Counted from the first letter of the stretch, positions 9,179 through 17,665 are shown. The stretch is 35,444 nt of DNA from Acholeplasmataceae bacterium (GCA_012744295.1 JAAYIB010000013.1:1-35444); one strand, 5' to 3'. Numbers and translations are program-made. Notes: generated by a model not told the origin, from the letters alone.

Positions 9179-9691
9179 ATGTCGAGCAATATCAAGAATA
9201 TTTGTGACCATATAAAGAACGTGCGCAGCAGCCTGCAAAACGCTGAAGCAAGCTTTCGCAGCAACAACGACATGCGCGGCGAGCTTGACTTGATGCTTGC
9301 CGAAGCCGAAATGCAGCATCTGCGGGAAAAACGCGGCAAATTTGGCTCCCGGATACGTCAACGGCTGGCCCTTTTGGCCGCACTTCTCCTTGTTCTGACC
9401 GGAGCAGGCGGTTGACTGTGGGCGAAAAGCTCGCCCGACCCGGTGCGCAGCAATCAGATTGCCGTTGAAACGATGCCGGCGGCAAAAAAAGTTCAGACTG
9501 TCCAGACGTCTGCGGTAAAAGAAGCGCAGACCGCTGACATAAAAAACAAACAAACACCAATAACTCAGGTTAACCAACAGGTGTTCCCACAGGAAGCGGA
9601 GCTGCCGGGGAAACTTTCGCCGGCACTTTCGTCTGACGAAATGCACCTGCTGGTCAGAACAGCGCGCAAGACCTTAAATGATTCTAAATAA
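9179..9691 (+). other. Single-TM protein of about 170 codons interrupted by one in-frame TGA (9413-9415): readthrough candidate, pseudogene or sequencing error
   Basis: Track ORFs 9179-9415 and 9443-9691 share a frame. The bridging codons read ...LVLTGAGG*LWAKSSPDPVRSNQ..., with the TGA at the end of a hydrophobic segment (RLALLAALLLVLTGAGG). Confidence 0.6.
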
Positions 9692-9704
9692 CAGGGGGCT
9701 CGTT

Positions 9705-11603
9705 ATGAAAGCAAAGAAAATGTGGCGACCAATTGCCATGGGTTTGGCAGCGGCCTTGCTTGTTGCCATGCCGGCATCTGCCGAGGAAAGCAGGGCCGAA
9801 CTCGAGAAAGTGACCGAGCAGGCAGGCACGCTGCTGCCCGGGCAGCCGGCGGGCAATGAAAACATTAAGATGGCAACGCAGGAAGAAGTCAATTCCTATG
9901 TAGGACAGACCGTGACAAAAATCTCGATTGTCGGCGATTCGTCAGCCAACCATGAACAAATCACGGATGCTTTGAAGCTGAAGCCGGGACAGACTTTCTC
10001 CAAGGAAGCGCTGACCGCTGACCTTCAGGCTATTTATGAGCTTGGCTGGTTTTACGACATTATCCCGGCCTACACTCAAGTGCCGGAAGGCGTGCAGCTG
10101 ACTTACCACGTGCTGGAGAACCCTGTTTTCAAAAACCTCGTTGTCGAAGGCAACACCAAGGTCAGCAGCGACAAGATTGCCAAAATCATGGATTTGCAGG
10201 AAAATAAGCTGATCAACATCAAGGCAGTCAACGAAAACGTGCGAAAAGTTGAAGCCGAGTATGCTCAGGCCGGTTACATCCTCGCCCGCATTACCGACGT
10301 TCGCGTTCTGCCAAGCGGTGAATTGTACCTGTTTGTGAACGAGGGCATTGTTGAAGACTTCAAGGTCAAGGGCAACACAAAAACCAAGGACTACGTTATT
10401 ACCCGGGAAATGAAGCTGAAAAAGGGCGAGCCTTTCAACACCAAGGATGCGCGGCGCAGCATGCAGAGGGTTTACAACCTCGGCTACTTCGAAGACGTCA
10501 ATATCAAGCTGAATCCGGGCCAGGCCCCCAATGCCGTCGATATCGAAATCACAGTGGTGGAAATGAACACCGGCAGCTTTGGCATCGGCGCAGGCTACAG
10601 CGATGCTGACGGCTTTTTAGGCATGGTTTCGCTCGGTGACAAGAATTTCCGCGGAACCGGCGACAAGGTAAACATACGCTGGGAATTCGGCGGTGACGAG
10701 GATAACAACAAAAACTACGAATTCAGTTATATGAGGCCCTGGCTGGACCGCAAGGAAACAAGCCTCGGCTTTTCCGTCTACGACATGACCAACGAGTACG
10801 CCGATTATGATCGTGACGGAGATGAAATAGCGCGTTACGACAAGAAACGCCGCGGACAGGAACTGACCTTCAGCCGCAGGACCAACAACGAATATGTAGT
10901 CAACTATCTGACGCTGAAGAACCGCAATGACATTTACAGAGGTGTCGCGGACGGCTACGAAAACGACTACCAATACTTCGAGGGCGATGATGCCGCAAAT
11001 CCTGCGCAGACCCCCGAGGAGAAAGCGGCACTGGCGGCCGAGCGTCAGAAGGAAAACTTCGGCAAGACGCAGAGCATAGCCTTTACCAGAACCTTCGATT
11101 CCCGTGACAACGTGAATGACCCTCATGAAGGAAAGCGCAATTCTTACTCGATTGAATGGGCCGGCTTGGGCGGCGATTTTGACTTCACCAAGTATTCTGC
11201 CGATTACAGGTATTATTACCGCATGGGTGCAAGCGAAGACGTCCTCGCGCTGCAGTTCGGCGTCGGCTATGCGGACGGAACGATGCCCCTCAGCCAGCGT
11301 TTCGCGGTGGGCGGTTCGGACAGCCTGCGCGGCTACAAGGACGACCAGTTCAAGGGCAACAGCATGCTGAAGGCGACGCTCGAATACAGAACGCCCCTGA
11401 TGAAGAAGGTGCAGGGCGTTATTTTCACCGATACAGGTTATGCCTGGGACAAGAAGACCGAGGACGACTTCGATCTCGGCCTGATCAAATTCAGCTACGG
11501 CATCGGCCTCAGGGTGAATTCACCTCTTGGTCCCTTGCGGCTTGATTACGGCATTGGCGACGACGGCGGACGTTTCCACTTCAGCTTCGGCGGCCAATTC
11601 TGA
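9705..11603 (+). CDS. bamA: BamA/Omp85 outer membrane protein assembly factor
   Basis: Signal peptide, POTRA-like repeats (VVEGNTKVSSDKI, FKVKGNTKTKDYVITREMKLKKGEPFNTKDARRSMQRVYNLGYFEDV), then a barrel with GGSDSLRGYKDDQF and GPLRLDYGIG...FHFSFGGQF C-terminus. Confidence 0.95.
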   Translation: MKAKKMWRPIAMGLAAALLVAMPASAEESRAELEKVTEQAGTLLPGQPAGNENIKMATQEEVNSYVGQTVTKISIVGDSSANHEQITDALKLKPGQTFSKEALTADLQAIYELGWFYDIIPAYTQVPEGVQLTYHVLENPVFKNLVVEGNTKVSSDKIAKIMDLQENKLINIKAVNENVRKVEAEYAQAGYILARITDVRVLPSGELYLFVNEGIVEDFKVKGNTKTKDYVITREMKLKKGEPFNTKDARRSMQRVYNLGYFEDVNIKLNPGQAPNAVDIEITVVEMNTGSFGIGAGYSDADGFLGMVSLGDKNFRGTGDKVNIRWEFGGDEDNNKNYEFSYMRPWLDRKETSLGFSVYDMTNEYADYDRDGDEIARYDKKRRGQELTFSRRTNNEYVVNYLTLKNRNDIYRGVADGYENDYQYFEGDDAANPAQTPEEKAALAAERQKENFGKTQSIAFTRTFDSRDNVNDPHEGKRNSYSIEWAGLGGDFDFTKYSADYRYYYRMGASEDVLALQFGVGYADGTMPLSQRFAVGGSDSLRGYKDDQFKGNSMLKATLEYRTPLMKKVQGVIFTDTGYAWDKKTEDDFDLGLIKFSYGIGLRVNSPLGPLRLDYGIGDDGGRFHFSFGGQF

Positions 11604-11626
11604 TAAAACCGTAAAGACTGGAGGGA

Positions 11627-12919
11627 GTGAGGCTCTTGCGCTTGTTCGGTATTGCTTTTTATTGCCTGTTGGCATCAGCCCTTTGCCTTCCTTTGTTTCC
11701 CGGGACGGCTGCGGCAGAAAGCGTGGAGAAGGTAGTCGTAAGCGTTGAGGATGTCAGCGGCCGTACCAGCGACGTCTTGCTTGAACGCATGACGGCAAGC
11801 ATGCAGGTCGTGGCCGAGCAGCTCTTTCTTGACAGGGAAGCAGCGACGATTGCAAAAGCGCGGCAGGACTATGAGCGGCTGCTCGGCGAAGTCGGTGAAA
11901 GGGCCTTAACAGGCTACAAGGTTGAAAGCACCGATATTCTTGTCGGCCGTACGGCCAAGGTCAGCCTTAAGCTGTCACCTTGGCTGGACGCCGTCGGCAG
12001 TGTCCGGGTAGACTTGAATTTTTCGGGAGTGGACAAGCAGACTGCCGCAGACTTGTCGGCTAAACTGCCGGGGCTTGAGGAAAAAATCAGGCATACCCTG
12101 CAGGGAGCTTCCCTGGACTCAGTTGATTGGGCAGGCGGCGTGCTGCGGCAAAAAATCAGGCAGGAGGTCGAGCGGAACCTGCCGGAATTCAGGGCCTCGG
12201 TTGATCTGAGCCAGACGGGCAAAACCGTGGTGGCCCAGGTAATCGTTTATCCGGTCGGAGAAATTGTGCAGCAGGTCAAATTCGAGCTGTTCTCGGAAAC
12301 GGTTCCCAACATTCTGCTTTTGCAGGCTAAAAAGCGTCTGCGTGCAGACGCGGAAACCCTGCGCGGTCTGCCGGTGGAATACCTGCGTCATCATCGCGGC
12401 GAGCTTGAGCAGAAACTGCTTGAGGCGGCTTTTGAAGAAAAAGTTGTTGGGATTTATGACCTGCAGCCTGTTGTGACGATTGCTCCGGCGGTCGATGCGG
12501 AAGTTTTCTTCCGCATGAATGCGGCCAAATACAAAATCTGGTTCGAAGGCTACGCCGACCTTGGCCGTGAGGAAGACAACCTTTCGGGAAGAGCTCACGT
12601 CGGCAAATATTTTTCGGACAGGGACGAGGTCTTTGCCGAAGTTTCGTTAGAACTCGAGGACATGGATTGGGAGTTTGCGCCGGGTTATGCCCACAAGAGC
12701 GGCAAAACAACCTTCGCTTATCTGCGGCGCCTTTCGGATCATGAGAATAATTACAGGCTTGAATACGAGCTTTCGCCAAAATGGCGCCTGCGGGCGGAGC
12801 ATTTTTCCGATTCCGACCGCAACGAGTTCGGAGCGCGTTACCGCATACACGAGTTCTTAAGCGTCGAGTATGTTTATTCAACCGACAAGCCCTATCTGCG
12901 GTTAGTCGGCAATTTGTAG
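11627..12919 (+). CDS. Uncharacterised exported protein; N-terminal domain of unknown fold and a probable beta-barrel C-terminus
   Basis: Signal peptide (FGIAFYCLLASALCLPLFPGTAAAES). The C-terminal ~130 aa alternates amphipathic strands (KTTFAYLRRL..NNYRLEYELSPKWRLRAEHFS..NEFGARYRIHEFLSVEYVYS). Lies between bamA and skp genes. The annotated start may be a TTG nearby. Confidence 0.75.
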   Translation: MRLLRLFGIAFYCLLASALCLPLFPGTAAAESVEKVVVSVEDVSGRTSDVLLERMTASMQVVAEQLFLDREAATIAKARQDYERLLGEVGERALTGYKVESTDILVGRTAKVSLKLSPWLDAVGSVRVDLNFSGVDKQTAADLSAKLPGLEEKIRHTLQGASLDSVDWAGGVLRQKIRQEVERNLPEFRASVDLSQTGKTVVAQVIVYPVGEIVQQVKFELFSETVPNILLLQAKKRLRADAETLRGLPVEYLRHHRGELEQKLLEAAFEEKVVGIYDLQPVVTIAPAVDAEVFFRMNAAKYKIWFEGYADLGREEDNLSGRAHVGKYFSDRDEVFAEVSLELEDMDWEFAPGYAHKSGKTTFAYLRRLSDHENNYRLEYELSPKWRLRAEHFSDSDRNEFGARYRIHEFLSVEYVYSTDKPYLRLVGNL

Positions 12920-12925
12920 CACAGG

Positions 12926-12954
12926 TTGAAAGATTGACGACGTGCTGATATAAT
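12926..12954 (+). promoter_or_regulatory. Sigma-A-type promoter upstream of the skp/ompH cluster
   Basis: TTGAAA (12926-12931), 17-nt spacer, TATAAT (12949-12954), about 50 bp before the first ompH-like ORF. Confidence 0.65.
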
Positions 12955-13000
12955 TAGCAAGTATAACAAAAATATATTCACAAAGAGAGCAGGGATCAAT

Positions 13001-13483
13001 ATGATGAGAAAATTGGCTGACAAAAAGACAGTGAAGCTTATATCGCTTGCGGTAGCGGCTATTTTTGTCTTGGGCGTATTCGGCATGGCGTTTACTCAAG
13101 GCGGTTTTACCAATGTTGCTTCCGCGGCAGCCGCGGATTCCGCCGTAGGCGTAGTCAACTACCAGATGCTTGTTGCGCAAAGTCCTGACATGCAGGTCTT
13201 CAGAACGACAATGCAGCAGGAAGAACAAAACGCCCAAACGGAGTTTGAAAGCAAGAGCGCGTCCATGAGCAGCGAGGAAAAGCAAAAATACTCGAACCAG
13301 TTGAAAGAGCGTCTTGCCAACAAACAACGCGAGCTGCTCGAACCAATTTACAAGAAGATTGACGCGGCGATTGAAAAGGTAGCCAAGAAAAAAGGCTTGT
13401 CGATCGTTGTTGACAAAGGCTTCGTGGTTTACGGCGGCGTCGACATTACGGGTGAAGTCGGCTCGTCCTTGATCAGCAAATAA
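13001..13483 (+). CDS. OmpH/Skp-family periplasmic chaperone
   Basis: Signal/anchor sequence, AVGVVNYQMLVAQSPDMQVFRTTMQQEEQNAQTEF, coiled coil, then IEKVAKKKGLSIVVDKGFVVYGGVDITGEV: typical Skp/OmpH termini. Confidence 0.88.
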   Translation: MMRKLADKKTVKLISLAVAAIFVLGVFGMAFTQGGFTNVASAAAADSAVGVVNYQMLVAQSPDMQVFRTTMQQEEQNAQTEFESKSASMSSEEKQKYSNQLKERLANKQRELLEPIYKKIDAAIEKVAKKKGLSIVVDKGFVVYGGVDITGEVGSSLISK

Positions 13484-13496
13484 AGAAAAACAAATA

Positions 13497-13523
13497 CCGG
13501 GCCGGATTTCTGGCCCGGCTTTC
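13497..13523 (+). terminator. Possible weak terminator or attenuator between skp paralogs
   Basis: CCGGGCC (13497-13503) pairs with GGCCCGG (13512-13518), followed by an imperfect T-rich CTTTCTGT. Confidence 0.5.
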
Positions 13524-13546
13524 TGTCGTCTGCGAGGTGAAGCATC

Positions 13547-14458
13547 ATGCGTTGGCTTTTAGTCATATTGGTTCCGGCAGTGCTGTTTGTTGCTTCCTGT
13601 GCTTCCGCTCCCGGACAACAGGGGCAGAAAATAGCGGTTGTCAATTGGCAGCAGGCGAGCAGTGCCCATCCTAAGTATGAAGCCCTGCAAACGGCGCGCC
13701 TGGCATGGCAGCAGGCAGCGGAAAGCCGCCGTCGGCAAGCTGAACATGGCCGCAGCCAGATTGCTTTGCTGCAGAAAATGACGGCACTGAAGCAAGAGAA
13801 CAGGGAAAGCTTTCTGGCAGCAGACTTTATGACAAAAATGTCGGAAAAAGAGGCAAGGGAGCTTGAGGGTCTTAATGCGGAGCTGCCGGTGCTGGCCGCC
13901 CGGGCAGATGAAGCTGTGGCTCCTATGCGTGAGGAGATTATAGCCTCCTACCGTTTGCCATTGCTTAATCTGCGGCTTCGCCTTGAAAATGTCAGGCTCA
14001 AACCCGAGCAGCGTTTGCAGATAGAAGAGGAGCTTGCAGACCTTCTGCAGCGCCAGCATGCCGAACTGGCAGCGGTCGAGCAAAGACGTCAAAGTCTGCT
14101 TTACGCCGGGATTGCCGAAAAGCGCCGGGCAATTAACGAGAGATTGAAGGCCTACGGACAGGAGCTCAGAGCCTCACGGTCATCCGAGCAGCTGTCACTG
14201 GCCAAAAAGGACGGAGAAAGGCTCGAGGCAGGTCCGCGCGAACTTTCAGCCCTGATGCATTCCCTGGATAAGCAGGTGGAGCTCAAAAAGACAAATTATG
14301 AGAGACTCCGCTCGGAGATAGACGCCGACATCGGCAGCGCCTTGCTGAAAGCCTCGGCAGGCCGTGGTGATGTTTTTGTTGTCAAGGACGTCCTTGTCAA
14401 TATCAATGCCGTTGATTTAACGGAAAAAGTATCTGCGGAATTAAAAAATAGACAATAG
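13547..14458 (+). CDS. OmpH/Skp-like predicted lipoprotein, expanded coiled coil (303 aa)
   Basis: Lipobox-like LFVASC. KIAVVNWQQASSAHPKYEALQ at the N-terminus and DVFVVKDVLVNINAVDLTEKVSAEL at the C-terminus match OmpH-type ends. Confidence 0.75.
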   Translation: MRWLLVILVPAVLFVASCASAPGQQGQKIAVVNWQQASSAHPKYEALQTARLAWQQAAESRRRQAEHGRSQIALLQKMTALKQENRESFLAADFMTKMSEKEARELEGLNAELPVLAARADEAVAPMREEIIASYRLPLLNLRLRLENVRLKPEQRLQIEEELADLLQRQHAELAAVEQRRQSLLYAGIAEKRRAINERLKAYGQELRASRSSEQLSLAKKDGERLEAGPRELSALMHSLDKQVELKKTNYERLRSEIDADIGSALLKASAGRGDVFVVKDVLVNINAVDLTEKVSAELKNRQ

Positions 14459-14476
14459 TAAAAGAGGGAAAGCTTA

Positions 14477-14887
14477 ATGAAAAAAATAATTGTTGTTGTA
14501 ATGATGCTGTTTTTTGCTCTGACTGCCCTAGGGTGCAGCGGACGCAATGCCGAATTCGGCGTCGTTGACATGGCGAGAATCGAAGCGGAAAGCCAGTTGT
14601 ACAAGGAAATCAGGGATGACGTCATGACGAAGGCCCAGGCGGCGCAGGAAGAAATGATGAAGGCGTCCGTCGGCAAGTCCGAGGAAGACGCGCAAAAAAT
14701 CATGCAGGAAAAGTCTGCTGAGATGCAGGTCGTGCAGTCCGAAGCGCAAAACAAGCTGAAGACAAGCTTTAACGCTGCCTTGAACAAGGTTGCCCAGGAA
14801 AAGAAGCTGGGAGCCATTCTGACCAAGGATGCTGTTCCTCAAGGCGGAACAGACGTTACCGACGAAGTGCTGAAAAATATGAAATAG
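14477..14887 (+). CDS. OmpH/Skp-like predicted small lipoprotein (136 aa)
   Basis: Lipobox ALGC. EFGVVDMARIEAESQLYKEIRDD and LNKVAQEKKLGAILTKDAVPQGGTDVTDEVLKNMK. Confidence 0.78.
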   Translation: MKKIIVVVMMLFFALTALGCSGRNAEFGVVDMARIEAESQLYKEIRDDVMTKAQAAQEEMMKASVGKSEEDAQKIMQEKSAEMQVVQSEAQNKLKTSFNAALNKVAQEKKLGAILTKDAVPQGGTDVTDEVLKNMK

Positions 14888-14901
14888 GCTGTTTTACCGT
14901 C

Positions 14902-14933
14902 AGGGCGGGCCCAATCGTCCGCCCTTGTCTTTT
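14902..14933 (+). terminator. Rho-independent terminator after skp cluster
   Basis: AGGGCGG (14902-14908) pairs with CCGCCCT (14919-14925), followed by TGTCTTTT. Confidence 0.75.
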
Positions 14934-14942
14934 AATTGCCGT

Positions 14943-15000
14943 CATAGGATTGAAAACGCAGGCCCGGGAAATTTCCCGGTCTTACGTTTTTAATCCTGTG
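14943..15000. repeat. Long imperfect inverted repeat (about 58 nt hairpin)
   Basis: CATAGGATTGAAAACGCAGGCCCGGGAAATTTCCCGGTCTTACGTTTTTAATCCTGTG. The two halves are near-complementary, with a GGGAAATTTCCC centre. Confidence 0.8.
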
Positions 15001-15028
15001 CAGGATCAGAATACGGGAGGATCATCGT

Positions 15029-16069
15029 ATGGAAAAAACTTTACAAGAATTGGCAGCATATTTGGCAGGCGAGCTGGAAGCGGACAATCCGGACCTTGTG
15101 ATAACGGGTGTAAACGGACTTGAGGAGGCGGGCATAGCGGAGATTTCCTTCGCGGTGCCGCCGCACATCGAGGCGGCTTCCGCTTCAAGGGCCGCGGCCC
15201 TGGTTCTGCCCTATGGCGTCGCCGCGGGCGCAAAGCCCGTCATCAGGGTTGAGAATCCACGTCTTGCTTTTGCCCGTCTTTTGGCTTTGTTCAGGGCGCC
15301 GCGCGAGATAGAGCGCGTAATCAGTCCGCTCGCCTCGATTGCCGCAACGGCAAAAATCGGTGAAAATGTCGCCGTTATGCCGTTCGCCGTTATTGACAGC
15401 GACGCCGTTATCGGCAGCAATTCCGTCATTTATTCCAATGTCTTCATAGGCAGCAAGGCTGAAATCGGAGCAGACTGCACGCTTTACCCCAACGTAACCG
15501 TCCGTGAAAACTGCATTGTCGGCGATCGCGTCATTCTTCAGGCCGGTGCCGTAATCGGCGGTGACGGCTTCGGCTACATCACGGATAAGGGGCGCCACAG
15601 CAAGGTGCTTCAGGTCGGCAACGTCATTGTCGGCAGCGACGTCGAAATCGGCAGCAACACCTGCATCGACAGGGCGACTTCGGGCAGCACGGTTGTCGGC
15701 AGCGGAACAAAGATAGACAACCTCGTCCATTTGGGGCACAATGACGTTTTGGGGGAAAATTGCCTCGTTATTGCCCAGGTGGGGCTGTCCGGCAGCATTA
15801 CCGCAGGCAGCAACGTGACCTTCGCCGGACAGGTAGGCAGCGTCGGGCACATCAAGATCGGCGACAACTGTGTTTTCGCCGCGCGCAGCGGTATTACCGG
15901 CGACGTTCCCGCCAACTCCTTCTATGCGGGGTTTCCCGCCGTTCCCCATCGTGAGTGGCTGAAACAGGAAGCCGCCTTGCGCAATGTGGGCAAGCTGGCA
16001 AAAAAAGTCAAGGAACTGGAAAAGGCCTTGGAGAAGCTGACCGAAGAGAATTCAATAAAAGAGCAATAA
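15029..16069 (+). CDS. lpxD: UDP-3-O-(3-hydroxyacyl)glucosamine N-acyltransferase LpxD
   Basis: Left-handed beta-helix hexapeptide repeats, IQAGAVIGGDGFGY-like motif (ILQAGAVIGGDGFGYITDKG), FAGQVGSVGHIKIGDN, FYAGFPAVPHREWLKQ. Confidence 0.94.
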   Translation: MEKTLQELAAYLAGELEADNPDLVITGVNGLEEAGIAEISFAVPPHIEAASASRAAALVLPYGVAAGAKPVIRVENPRLAFARLLALFRAPREIERVISPLASIAATAKIGENVAVMPFAVIDSDAVIGSNSVIYSNVFIGSKAEIGADCTLYPNVTVRENCIVGDRVILQAGAVIGGDGFGYITDKGRHSKVLQVGNVIVGSDVEIGSNTCIDRATSGSTVVGSGTKIDNLVHLGHNDVLGENCLVIAQVGLSGSITAGSNVTFAGQVGSVGHIKIGDNCVFAARSGITGDVPANSFYAGFPAVPHREWLKQEAALRNVGKLAKKVKELEKALEKLTEENSIKEQ

Positions 16070-16113
16070 GATAAATATGAAAATAAACCGAAAGGTTTAA
16101 ACCGGAGGAGCTT

Positions 16114-16728
16114 ATGAACAAGAAACAACTTACCGCATTTATGCTTACGCTTCTGCTCGTCCTGCCGCTTGCCTGCGAGGCAAGAACGCTTCCGAGCGGG
16201 ACTTCCGGCGTGATCAACACGCCTTCGGCGCACGTGCGCTCCATGGGACACGTCGGCGTCACTTTCCAATACACGGAAGATTATACGGCTCTGGGCGGCA
16301 ATGTCGCCGTCATGCCCGGTCTGGAGGTGGCCTACAGCAGGTGGTCGCCCGATGGCGACGGCGATTTCAACATGTACAGTGCAAAGTTTATGATTTTGCC
16401 GGAAACGGTCGCAAGTCCGGCTCTGGCAGTCGGTATCGAAGATGCGACCGACGAACGCGACCGCAGCGGCTATGCGGTCATCAGCAAGGCCGCTCCCTGG
16501 GGACTGAAGCTGCATGCCGGCACCGGAACCGGCCGCTTTCGCGACGGGTTTGTCGCCTTGGAGAAGCAGTTCAAGCTTAACAGCAATATCCTTAATCTCG
16601 GCCTTGCCGTGGAATATGACGGCGAAGACGTCAATTACGGCATTTTCGTGCCTGTCGGCAAACTGATGCAGGCCGAGGTCGGCTCGCGCGGCGAAAAGCT
16701 TTATGCCGCCGTGCACGGTACGTTTTAA
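16114..16728 (+). CDS. Small exported beta-rich protein, YjbH-like motif
   Basis: Signal peptide. TLPSGTSGVINTPSAHVRSMGHVGVTFQYTEDY resembles the start of YjbH-like barrels. Ends KLYAAVHGTF. Confidence 0.65.
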   Translation: MNKKQLTAFMLTLLLVLPLACEARTLPSGTSGVINTPSAHVRSMGHVGVTFQYTEDYTALGGNVAVMPGLEVAYSRWSPDGDGDFNMYSAKFMILPETVASPALAVGIEDATDERDRSGYAVISKAAPWGLKLHAGTGTGRFRDGFVALEKQFKLNSNILNLGLAVEYDGEDVNYGIFVPVGKLMQAEVGSRGEKLYAAVHGTF

Positions 16729-16747
16729 GCAGGGAAGGAAGTAACCG

Positions 16748-17665
16748 ATGATAGCAGGATACTGGGCAATGAAGGGCTTGAGCTCGGTGCTCTGCCATTC
16801 GCCTAAATTTATAAGGAAGATGACGGCGTCTTTTTTAGGAAGCATTGCCTGGGCTTTTACGCCCATGTGGCGCAAGACTATGGCGGTGGAAAATATCAAG
16901 GCCTGTCTTGGCGTCACGGACGGGCGGGCGCAGGAAATAGCCGAAGACAGCGTGCGCCGCTTTGGCAGGATGCTTGTCGAGGTTCTGCGTTTCCCGGTGC
17001 TGACGCAAAATAACATCAGGGAAACGGTTCGGCTGCAGGGTGAGGAATACCTTGACGCAGCCTATAGGCAGGGCAAGGGGGTAATTTTATGCACGGCGCA
17101 TTTTGGCAACTGGGAGCTTCTGGGTGCGGCCGTCGCCCTTCTGGGCTATCCCATTCTTTCCGTCGCGCGCAGACAGAACAACAGCGCGATGGACGACTTT
17201 ATCAACGAGTACAGGGAGCTTGCGGGCCAGAAGATTGTTTACAACCGCGGTGAAAACAGCATGCTCGCCATCAACAGGATTATCCGCGACAAGAAAATAC
17301 TGGGCGTGATTTATGACCAGGATGGCGGCGCTGATGGCGTTGAGACAATATTCTTCGGCAGAAGGTCCAGGGTTCCCTCGGGAGCAGCCCTTTTGTCCCG
17401 TCTGCACGGAGCGCCCATTGTTCCGTTCTTCATACATAACGATGCAGATGAAAAATCGACAATTAAAATATATCCTCCGCTTTATGCGCAGAGAACCGGC
17501 AGCCGGGCCGAGGATTTGCGCCTTGCGACGGAAGAGCTGATGCTGTTTGCCGAACAGGAGATAATCAGCGACCCGGCGATGTGGTTCTGGGTCCACGACC
17601 GTTGGAAGGACGGCCGCAAAAAATACAAGAAGAAAGAGGGGGAAACTGACGATGCAGGAAATTAA
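16748..17665 (+). CDS. lpxL: Lipid A biosynthesis lauroyl/acyltransferase, LpxL/HtrB family (copy 1)
   Basis: GVILCTAHFGNWELLGAAVALLGYPILSVARRQNN, IYDQDGG, FWVHDRWKDGRKK: LPLAT motifs. Confidence 0.9.
   Translation: MIAGYWAMKGLSSVLCHSPKFIRKMTASFLGSIAWAFTPMWRKTMAVENIKACLGVTDGRAQEIAEDSVRRFGRMLVEVLRFPVLTQNNIRETVRLQGEEYLDAAYRQGKGVILCTAHFGNWELLGAAVALLGYPILSVARRQNNSAMDDFINEYRELAGQKIVYNRGENSMLAINRIIRDKKILGVIYDQDGGADGVETIFFGRRSRVPSGAALLSRLHGAPIVPFFIHNDADEKSTIKIYPPLYAQRTGSRAEDLRLATEELMLFAEQEIISDPAMWFWVHDRWKDGRKKYKKKEGETDDAGN

Noticed and set aside
9413-9436. Confident selenocysteine call at the in-frame TGA
   Set aside because: Hairpin is suggestive but the loop is too close to the TGA and a TM-exit Sec has no obvious role; kept only as one hypothesis.
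15922-17016. Minus-strand ORF of 364 aa (and others such as 15185-15949, 22009-22986, 24091-25107, 34032-35078)
   Set aside because: Antisense shadows of well-supported plus-strand genes in GC-rich DNA; translations show no recognisable domains.
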